12,961 bases of DNA from DATJPR01 sp035506295. Its GTDB lineage: Bacteria > Bacteroidota > Ignavibacteria > UBA10030 > UBA6906. Of the stretch, positions 5,867 through 11,510 are shown piece by piece. Made by a program: the position numbers and the translations under genes. The notes beneath the pieces are model-generated. The model searched no databases. It saw nothing but the letters and a program-made list of their open reading frames with translations, and was not told the origin of the DNA. Location: NCBI GenBank assembly GCA_035506295.1, contig DATJPR010000140.1:1-12961 (forward strand), written 5' to 3'. The first letter of the stretch is position 1, and every line of letters begins with the position of its first letter.

Positions 5867-7294
5867 CTAGAACGGCTCGTTCGGACCGATCACTTCATGT
5901 GTCGGCAGGGCAAGATTCTCGAACCGGGCATAGCGTTTCACGAACGCCAGGGCGATATCATCGATCGGCCCGTTCCGCTGCTTCCCGATGATGATCTCTG
6001 CGCGCCCTTCAACCGCGTCCGGCGTCTCGGCCCGTTGATCCGCGTACATCTCGGGACGGTGAACGAACATGACGACGTCGGCGTCCTGCTCGATGGCGCC
6101 GGATTCCCGCAGGTCGGAAAGGATCGGCCGCTTCCCCTGCCGTCCTTCCACGGCCCTGCTCAACTGCGAAAGCGCAATGACGGGAATGCTGAGCTCCTTC
6201 GCCAGACCTTTGAGCGATCGGGAGATCGCCGAGATTTCCTTTTCCCTGTTCTCCGAACCCTTCGGTCCTTGCATCAATTGAAGATAGTCGATCACCAGAA
6301 GGCCGATGTTCTGGTCCGCCTTCAGGCGGCGCGCTTTCGCCCGCAGCTCGAGGATTCCCAAACCCGCCGTGTCATCGATGAAGATCGGGGCTTTCGCAAC
6401 GCGACCGGCGGCAACGCCGACTTTCCGCCAATCCTCTTCCGGCAGGCGCCCCGTGCGAAGGGCATGAGCATCCACCCTCGCATCCGCACACAGGAGGCGC
6501 ATGACGAGCTGCTGTGTCGACATTTCGAGCGAGAAAATGCCCACCGCCGTTGGCTTCTGTTTGTGCATCGATGCGTTGGCCGCCAGCGAGAGCGCGAACG
6601 CGGTCTTCCCTGCGCTCGGACGCCCGGCGATGATGATCAAATCCGAGTGCTGCCATCCGCCGGTCAGCGTATCCAGATCCCGAAACCCCGTCGGCACACC
6701 TGTCACGCCGTCGTGATTGCCGTGAATGCTCTCCAGCATCTCGAGCGTATCATGCACGGCGCGGTCCATCGTTACAAAGTTCCTCTTCAACCGCCACTCG
6801 GAGATCTTGAAGATTTCCTGCTCCGCGAGGTCCAGAAGATCGAACGCATCTTCCCCCGTCGAAAACGCACGGCCGGCGATGCCGCTTGAGGTCATGATCA
6901 GCCGACGCAGCAGTGCTTTTTCGAGGACGATGCGAGCGTGGTATTCGACATTGGCCGCCGATGTCACCCGCATCGTGAGATCAACGAGATAGGACTCTCC
7001 TCCGGCCTTTTCGAGTTGCCCTTTCTTCCGAAGCTCCTCCGCCACCGTGATACAATCCGCCGGCTCGCTGCGCTCGAAGAGGGAAACAATAGCGCCGTAG
7101 ATCAGTCGATTCCGTTCGGCGTGGAAGGCATCCTCGTCGAGGACTTCGATCACTTTCGGGATCGCTTCTTTCTCCAGCAACATCGCGCCGAGGATCTGCT
7201 CTTCGATCTCGACCGCCTGGGGTGGGACGCGGCCCTCGGTGGCGCGCACGTCGAGGGCGAGATCGATGGAACGACGCGGAATGAGGTTGTCCAT
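5867..7294 (-). CDS. dnaB: Replicative DNA helicase DnaB
   Basis: This 475-residue protein is a typical DnaB, the hexameric helicase that unwinds the replication fork and loads primase. The N-terminal domain begins PPQAVEIEEQILGAMLLEKEAIPKV and spans about residues 24-125. The RecA-like motor domain follows, with Walker A GRPSAGKT (224-231), FSLEMS with the catalytic Glu256, Walker B LLVIDYLQL (332-340), the SQLSRAVEGR segment (375-384) and the C-terminal KQRNGP arginine-finger region (438-443). Length is normal and no intein interrupts the ATPase domain, a frequent insertion site in this gene. The gene starts 21 bases after the uracil-DNA glycosylase gene. No good Shine-Dalgarno is visible, so translation may depend on coupling to the upstream gene. 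No in-frame start exists between the upstream stop codon and this ATG. Confidence 0.96.
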   Translation of the reverse strand: MDNLIPRRSIDLALDVRATEGRVPPQAVEIEEQILGAMLLEKEAIPKVIEVLDEDAFHAERNRLIYGAIVSLFERSEPADCITVAEELRKKGQLEKAGGESYLVDLTMRVTSAANVEYHARIVLEKALLRRLIMTSSGIAGRAFSTGEDAFDLLDLAEQEIFKISEWRLKRNFVTMDRAVHDTLEMLESIHGNHDGVTGVPTGFRDLDTLTGGWQHSDLIIIAGRPSAGKTAFALSLAANASMHKQKPTAVGIFSLEMSTQQLVMRLLCADARVDAHALRTGRLPEEDWRKVGVAAGRVAKAPIFIDDTAGLGILELRAKARRLKADQNIGLLVIDYLQLMQGPKGSENREKEISAISRSLKGLAKELSIPVIALSQLSRAVEGRQGKRPILSDLRESGAIEQDADVVMFVHRPEMYADQRAETPDAVEGRAEIIIGKQRNGPIDDIALAFVKRYARFENLALPTHEVIGPNEPF

Positions 7295-7315
7295 TGCTAC
7301 GACTCGTTGCCCGGA

Positions 7316-8095
7316 TTACCGGCCGGCGCCGGATGCTTCACGTTGAAGAATTTCATCGTGGTATTTTCGTGCGGCCTGAACGTCTTCCCACGCGGGCCTC
7401 TTCCAGTTCGGGTTGCGAAGGAGAGCCGCCGGATGATACGTGACCATGAGCGACGTTCCTTCGAACGGGAACACCCGACCGCCGCGAAGCTGCGCCATGG
7501 ATTCATTCGTTCCCAGAAGGCTTTGCGCCGCCGTCCGCCCGACACAAAGGATCACCCTGGGCTGAATGAGCGCGATCTGTTTCAGCAGGTAGGGCTTGCA
7601 CGCCTCCGACTGCTCCAGCGTCGGCGTCGCGTTGTTGGGCGGCCGGCTCTTGAGAATGTTGGCAATGTACACGTCTTCCCGCTTGAACCCGATCGCTTCC
7701 AGGATCTTGTTCAACAGTTGACCCGCACGTCCGACGAAGGGCTCGCCCTGCTCGTCTTCATCGGCACCGGGCGCCTCCCCGATGATCATGAACGTCGCAC
7801 GCGGATTCCCGACACCGAAGACGAAGTTCTTTCTTGTCTCCCACAGCTCGCATTTCTGGCAGTTGCAGATCATCGCGTTCAGCTCGTCGAGCGATCGGGC
7901 ATTCTGCCACGGTTCCACCGCTTCGGGAAAGAGCGACGGACCACCATTTTCTTTTACCGTTCTGCGAGCGGTCATGGGCTGCGGGGATGATGGTACATAC
8001 TCGACAGCGGGCGGGCGCTCCTCGGCCATCAGGGTATCGCCAAACAGGTTTTTCTCATCCAACAAGAATTGCCGAACGCGTGCAAGGATGTCCAT
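7316..8095 (-). CDS. Family 4 uracil-DNA glycosylase (4Fe-4S)
   Basis: This 259-residue enzyme removes uracil from DNA at the start of base-excision repair. It carries the family-4 motif GEAPGADEDEQGEPFVGRAG (106-125) and HPAALLRNP (221-229). Four cysteines suit the iron-sulfur cluster: Cys79 and Cys82 (CNCQKC), Cys166 (SEACKPYL) and Cys184 (VILCVGRT). The first 70 residues are an extension beyond the core domain, with a predicted helix (LARVRQFLLDEKNLFG) and a Pro-rich linker. The gene lies between coaBC (47 bases upstream) and dnaB (21 bases downstream) on the same strand. The ribosome binding site is weak; the next in-frame Met (residue 23) would drop only the extension. Confidence 0.92.
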   Translation of the reverse strand: MDILARVRQFLLDEKNLFGDTLMAEERPPAVEYVPSSPQPMTARRTVKENGGPSLFPEAVEPWQNARSLDELNAMICNCQKCELWETRKNFVFGVGNPRATFMIIGEAPGADEDEQGEPFVGRAGQLLNKILEAIGFKREDVYIANILKSRPPNNATPTLEQSEACKPYLLKQIALIQPRVILCVGRTAAQSLLGTNESMAQLRGGRVFPFEGTSLMVTYHPAALLRNPNWKRPAWEDVQAARKYHDEILQREASGAGR

Positions 8096-8142
8096 GAATC
8101 GGTGCTCTGCGTGATCTGCCCTAGCAATGTACCCCGTTCACT

Positions 8143-9357
8143 TCAGGGAAGCAAGGCCGCGGTTTCGTCCAGGATGAGGCCCGCAACCTCGGTTTTGAGA
8201 AGTTTCGGAAACTCTTTGACCTTTCCATCCCGCGACAGCAGCGTCACGACATTGGTCTCCGAACCGAAAGCGGCGCCATCGGTGAGCGGATTGTTGAGGA
8301 CAATAAGATCGAGGTTCTTCGAGGCGAGTTTGGCCCGGGCGTGCGAAGTCCCATTGTCAGTTTCAAGGGCGAAACCCACGAGGACGTGCTTCTTCTTCAT
8401 CTCCCCCAATTTCTTGAGGATGTCCGGGTTCTTCACCAGATGCAGCGTGAAGCCGTCTTTCGCAGACTCATCGCGTTTGATCTTCGACGACTTCGGCTCG
8501 GCGGGGCGGAAGTCCGCCACGGCGGCGCTCATAATGACCGCGTCGGCAGCCGGAAACCGGGAGAGCACGGCCGATTCCATTTCTGCGGCGGTGCTCACAT
8601 CGATGCGTTCAACGCCGGAAGGGGTGGGACGGGGAACAGGGCCGGCGATGAGAATGACCTTCGCACCGCGCCTTGCCGCGAGTTCCGCGATGGCAAAGCC
8701 CATCTTTCCGGAAGAACGATTGCCGACGTACCGGACAGGATCGATCGGCTCCTGGGTCGGACCGGCGGTAACAATGATCGTTTTTCCCGCGAGTTGGCCA
8801 CCATTGGTGAGCAGCGCATCGATCCATGCGACGATCGTCGCGGGTTCAGGCAGACGTCCTTCGCCGACGAGGCCGCTTGCCAGTTCGCCGCTTTCGGGCT
8901 CAAGCACATGGACGCCGCGCGAACGAAGGATGCGAAGATTCTCCTGTGTCGCGGCATGGTGGTACATGTCGACATCCATGGACGGCGCTAAGGCGAGAGG
9001 ACAACGGAGTGCAAGGAGTGTGGCGGTAAGAAACGTGTCGGCGAGCCCGTGGGCGGCTTTTGCGAGAAGATCCGCAGTCGCGGGGGCGACAACCATGAGA
9101 TCCGCCCACAGGGCCAGATCAATGTGCGCAGTCCAACCGCGCGCTGTCCCCGACGGGTTCTGCGGAAACATCTCGAAAATGACGTCGCGTTTGGAGAGGG
9201 TGCCGAGGGTGAGAGGGGTGATGAACTGAGTTGCGGCCGGCGTCATGATCACCTGCACTTCCGCGCCCGCTTTGATCAGCTCCCGGACAATGAGCGCACT
9301 CTTGTAGGCTGCGATGCCGCCGGAGACGCCCAGCAATATATGCTTACCGTCCAGCAT
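8143..9357 (-). CDS. coaBC: Bifunctional phosphopantothenoylcysteine decarboxylase / phosphopantothenate-cysteine ligase
   Basis: This 404-residue protein catalyses two consecutive steps of coenzyme A synthesis. Residues 1-185 form the FMN-binding CoaC decarboxylase: ILLGVSGGIAAYKS, catalytic His78 in AHIDLALWAD, and APATADLLAKAAHGLADTFL. Residues about 190-400 form the CoaB ligase: IIVTAGPTQEPIDPVRYVGNRSSGKMG with Asn213, MSAAVADFRP and KIKRD. Two decarboxylase signatures deviate from the E. coli type: the PAMN motif reads PSMD (125-128), and the flap with the usual Cys reads LASGLVGEGR (159-168) with Ser. I believe such variants are common in the Bacteroidota/Chlorobiota group, so the enzyme is probably active. 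The ATG at 9357 is chosen because CGAGG lies seven bases upstream. A large heptad hairpin separates it from rpoZ. Confidence 0.95.
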   Translation of the reverse strand: MLDGKHILLGVSGGIAAYKSALIVRELIKAGAEVQVIMTPAATQFITPLTLGTLSKRDVIFEMFPQNPSGTARGWTAHIDLALWADLMVVAPATADLLAKAAHGLADTFLTATLLALRCPLALAPSMDVDMYHHAATQENLRILRSRGVHVLEPESGELASGLVGEGRLPEPATIVAWIDALLTNGGQLAGKTIIVTAGPTQEPIDPVRYVGNRSSGKMGFAIAELAARRGAKVILIAGPVPRPTPSGVERIDVSTAAEMESAVLSRFPAADAVIMSAAVADFRPAEPKSSKIKRDESAKDGFTLHLVKNPDILKKLGEMKKKHVLVGFALETDNGTSHARAKLASKNLDLIVLNNPLTDGAAFGSETNVVTLLSRDGKVKEFPKLLKTEVAGLILDETAALLP

Positions 9358-9378
9358 GAATGCCTCGGAAGTTGTCAG

Positions 9379-9449
9379 CGGACAGCGGACAGTAGACAGT
9401 GCGTGCAATCCCGACCCTGCACTGTGAACTGTCTGCTGTCCGCTGTCTG
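9379..9449. repeat. Inverted heptanucleotide repeat forming a large hairpin between rpoZ and coaBC
   Basis: The left arm has three NNGACAG units (9379-9399) and the right arm has CTGTGAA followed by three CTGTCNN units (9422-9449). Read on the minus strand the arms can pair over about 30 bases with a few mismatches and a three-base bulge, with the flanking TGCA also pairing. The hairpin fills most of the 100-base rpoZ-coaBC gap and ends about ten bases before the coaBC Shine-Dalgarno. No T tract follows, so complete termination is not indicated; attenuation or RNA processing is possible. Confidence 0.8.
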
Positions 9450-9457
9450 CTGGATAG

Positions 9458-9808
9458 CTACTCCTCCGCCTCCACGTCCTTCTCGACCGCCTTGATCTTC
9501 GGCAGCTCTTCCTCTTCCTTGTACCGCCAATCGAGGTCCTTCTTCATCAGTTCGTCGAGGGCGACGTCCGTCGGCTTCGCGCGTTTCTCAAATTCCATGC
9601 TCACGCGCAGCTGGTCCGGGTTCACATCCGTTTCCTCTGCGTTCTCCGGCGCCTCGATTTTGATATTCAGCATCTCGATGCGCTGGTTGAATTCGATCTT
9701 GTACTCTTCATTGATTTGACGCGCACGCTTCGAGGCGGCGACAATGGCCTCGTGGACATTCTTTCCTTCACGGTTAAAGAATTCAAGGTCGATCGGCTTG
9801 ATCGGCAT
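9458..9808 (-). CDS. rpoZ: DNA-directed RNA polymerase omega subunit (Rpb6-like, FCB-group form)
   Basis: This 116-residue protein matches the omega/Rpb6 family as found in Chlorobiota and Ignavibacteria. The core is NVHEAIVAASKRARQINEEYKIEFNQRI (17-44), where the AxxRAxxI pattern is the conserved omega motif. NPDQLRVSMEFEKRAKPTDVALDEL follows, and the acidic C-terminal tail (EEEELPKIKAVEKDVEAEE) is variable. Omega binds the beta-prime subunit and helps RNA polymerase assembly. The start is supported by AGGAGCG six to eight bases upstream. Its place directly after gmk (14 bases) and before coaBC is the widely conserved bacterial gmk-rpoZ-coaBC order, which strengthens the call despite divergence from the proteobacterial protein. 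Confidence 0.88.
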   Translation of the reverse strand: MPIKPIDLEFFNREGKNVHEAIVAASKRARQINEEYKIEFNQRIEMLNIKIEAPENAEETDVNPDQLRVSMEFEKRAKPTDVALDELMKKDLDWRYKEEEELPKIKAVEKDVEAEE

Positions 9809-9822
9809 AGCTCGCTCCTGGC

Positions 9823-10401
9823 TTACGTCGTAAGGTACTGTTCAATACACTCTTGGGTTTCCGCGATGGCGTGCTGAAGATCGTCGTTGACGATCACCCG
9901 GTCGAACGATCCGGCCATGCCCATCTCCATCGCCACCCGCTGCATCCGGCGCGCAAATGTCTCTTCGTCTTCCGTTTTCCTGTCCCGCAGCCGCTGGGTC
10001 AGGACTTCCAGGCTGGGAGGGCGGACAAAAATCAACAGGCCCTCCGGGTACAGCTTCTTTATCGACAGGGCACCTTTAACATCGATATCGAACAGAAGGT
10101 GCCGCCCCTCGCTCCCCGCGCGGTCGATTTCCGATTTGAGACTGCCGTACAGGTTTCCGTAGATCTCTTCCCACTCGGCGAATTCACCCGCGGCAATCCT
10201 TCGCTCAAACTCCTGCCGCGAGAGGAAGAAATAATCTTTGCCGTTCACCTCCGCCTCTCTCTTCGGCCGCGTCGTAGCGGACACGGAAAACGAGAGCGAG
10301 GGGAACCGGGCGAGCATCGCCTGCGCAATCGTCGTTTTTCCCGCGCCGCTCGGTGCGGAAATGACGACAAGCTTGCCGGACGATGGAGCGGGCATGATCA
10401 T
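9823..10401 (-). CDS. gmk: Guanylate kinase
   Basis: This 192-residue enzyme phosphorylates GMP to GDP with ATP, an essential step in GTP and dGTP supply. The P-loop is SAPSGAGKTT (15-24). The GMP-binding region follows with SVSATTRPKREAEVNGKDYFFLSRQEFE, then FAEWEEIYGNLYGS, LLFDIDVKGA (binding and lid segments) and IFVRPPS. The length matches the family. Two ATG codons, at 10401 and 10395, are both possible: the first leaves a three-base gap after yicC, while the second has GGA at a better distance. Neither has a strong Shine-Dalgarno, so translational coupling to yicC is likely. Confidence 0.95.
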   Translation of the reverse strand: MIMPAPSSGKLVVISAPSGAGKTTIAQAMLARFPSLSFSVSATTRPKREAEVNGKDYFFLSRQEFERRIAAGEFAEWEEIYGNLYGSLKSEIDRAGSEGRHLLFDIDVKGALSIKKLYPEGLLIFVRPPSLEVLTQRLRDRKTEDEETFARRMQRVAMEMGMAGSFDRVIVNDDLQHAIAETQECIEQYLTT

Positions 10402-10404
10402 CCG

Positions 10405-11283
10405 TTATTCGATATTCTGCACCTGCTCGCGGATCTTCTCCAGCTCCTCTTTCATATGCACGACCAGGTAGGCGATATCCGGCGACGCTGATTTTGAGCC
10501 GATGGTGTTCGCCTCGCGATTGAGTTCCTGCAGAAGGAAGTTGAGTTTTCTTCCCGCGGAATCCTGATCGTCGACCGCCTTGAGAAAGAACTTCAAGTGG
10601 CTCTTGAACCGTACACACTCTTCGGTAACATCAATCCTGTCGGCCATCAGCGCCAGCTCCATCTCCAGTCGGCCCTCGTCCACCTGCTCCTGGCCGAGGA
10701 GCTGCTTGATCCGCTCGCGGAGCCGTTCGCGCTCCACCGGAACCTGCGCCTTCGAAAGCTCTTCGACCTTCCGCACATTGTCCTCGAGCATCACGATACG
10801 CTGTTGAAAATCCTTTCCGAGCTCGCGTCCCTCCTGCCGTCTCATTGCTTCCAACGCATCCACGGCCTTGTCGATCGCCGCCTGCGCGACCCGCCACTCC
10901 GCCTCATCGGAATCCGCAATCTCGGCCTGTCCGATCACTTCGGAGAACTGGAGAAGATGTTCGAGCTTCACTTTCTCCGTGATTCCGGCCGTCTTGCGCA
11001 GTTGATTCAGGAGCTTGTAGACTTCCTTGGCCGCCTGCGGATCGATGCGTAGCGGAACGCTCTTTCCGTCTTTCCTTTCAACCGAGATCGTGGCGTTGAT
11101 CTTCCCCCGGTTGATCTTTTTCCGGATAAGTTCTTTGACTTCGTTCTCTCGCGCCGCGAGAGACCTCGGGAGCCGCGCGGAAACCTCCAGGAAGCGATTG
11201 TTCACGCTGCGAAGCTCGGCTACGGCAAGAATACCGTCCCGGGCTTCCTCGCCCCTGCCATAACCGGTCATGCTGGAAAGCAT
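10405..11283 (-). CDS. yicC: YicC/YloC family endoribonuclease
   Basis: This 292-residue protein begins with the family signature MLSSMTGYGRGEE, and the following segment LRSVNNRFLEVSARLPRSL belongs to the YicC N-terminal domain (about 1-155). The C-terminal domain (formerly DUF1732, about 205-292) has RLEMELALMADRIDVTEECVR, FKSHLKFF, AGRKLNFLLQELNREANTIGSKS and an ending rich in charged helix. Members are endoribonucleases linked to RNA turnover and stress or stationary-phase growth; the exact targets here are unknown. The ATG at 11283 is chosen because the family start aligns there, and the in-frame TTG at 11310 would lie at or before the predicted transcription start. It is the first gene of the long train, three bases before gmk, an order common in bacteria. 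Confidence 0.93.
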   Translation of the reverse strand: MLSSMTGYGRGEEARDGILAVAELRSVNNRFLEVSARLPRSLAARENEVKELIRKKINRGKINATISVERKDGKSVPLRIDPQAAKEVYKLLNQLRKTAGITEKVKLEHLLQFSEVIGQAEIADSDEAEWRVAQAAIDKAVDALEAMRRQEGRELGKDFQQRIVMLEDNVRKVEELSKAQVPVERERLRERIKQLLGQEQVDEGRLEMELALMADRIDVTEECVRFKSHLKFFLKAVDDQDSAGRKLNFLLQELNREANTIGSKSASPDIAYLVVHMKEELEKIREQVQNIE

Positions 11284-11313
11284 AGGAATGAATCCAAAGT
11301 GTCTAAGCAAGGT

Positions 11314-11342
11314 ATAATAGCCAAAAATGGGAAAAAAGGCAA
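11314..11342 (-). promoter_or_regulatory. Sigma70-like promoter of the yicC-gmk-rpoZ-coaBC train
   Basis: On the minus strand TTGCCT (11342-11337, four of six to TTGACA) is followed by a 17-base T-rich spacer and TATTAT (11319-11314, five of six to TATAAT). Transcription would begin near 11307, giving a leader of about 24 bases before the yicC ATG. Vegetative promoters in Bacteroidota proper often deviate from this consensus, so the match supports but does not prove function. Confidence 0.55.
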
Positions 11343-11348
11343 TGGGAG

Positions 11349-11442
11349 CAGACAGCTGACAGCGGACAGCAGACAGTGAAGAATCTTACGTTCCTAATAA
11401 CTGTCCACTGTCCGCTGTCCACTGTCTGCTGTCGACCGTCCC
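11349..11442. repeat. Inverted heptanucleotide repeat between yicC and the NFACT gene
   Basis: The left arm has four NNGACAG units (11349-11376) and the right arm has six units of CTGTCNN type (11401-11442, the last being CCGTCCC). The arms are complementary over about 28 bases with a few mismatches, around a 24-base AT-rich loop. The element lies just upstream of the yicC promoter and before the DnaA boxes, in the divergent spacer. Confidence 0.8.
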
Positions 11443-11444
11443 AC

Positions 11445-11453
11445 TTATTCACA
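11445..11453 (+). promoter_or_regulatory. DnaA box (TTATTCACA)
   Basis: TTATTCACA fits the DnaA-box consensus TTATNCACA at every position. It is 46 bases from a second, inverted consensus box in the same intergenic spacer. A single match could be chance; the pair is less likely to be. Confidence 0.45.
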
Positions 11454-11498
11454 AGTTGTCCCCACAAATCTGTGCAATTCCATCATTTTTCGGTATAT

Positions 11499-11507
11499 TG
11501 TGGATAA
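11499..11507 (-). promoter_or_regulatory. DnaA box (TTATCCACA)
   Basis: The minus strand reads TTATCCACA, the strongest classical DnaA box. It lies four bases before the NFACT start codon and touches a TATATT (11494-11499) that could be a -10 element. DnaA bound here could repress NFACT transcription, or the site could be part of a DnaA-titration cluster. Confidence 0.45.
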
Positions 11508-11510
11508 CCA

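Noticed and set aside
6938..7990. 350-codon plus-strand frame opposite dnaB and the glycosylase gene
   Set aside because: It spans two well-supported minus-strand genes and is rich in Arg, Leu, Asp and His, as typical of a complementary frame in GC-rich genes.
8069..9229. 386-codon plus-strand frame opposite coaBC
   Set aside because: It is Ser/Arg/Ala-rich with no recognisable family and lies wholly antisense to a complete coaBC.
9379..9449. Intrinsic terminator after rpoZ
   Set aside because: The stem is strong, but no T tract follows on the minus strand and coaBC begins immediately after, so termination is not supported by sequence.
11345..11507. Chromosomal origin of replication
   Set aside because: There are only two good DnaA boxes, no dnaA or dnaN nearby and no clear unwinding element; dnaB is a distant part of a gene train. 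A regulatory or titration site is a smaller claim.
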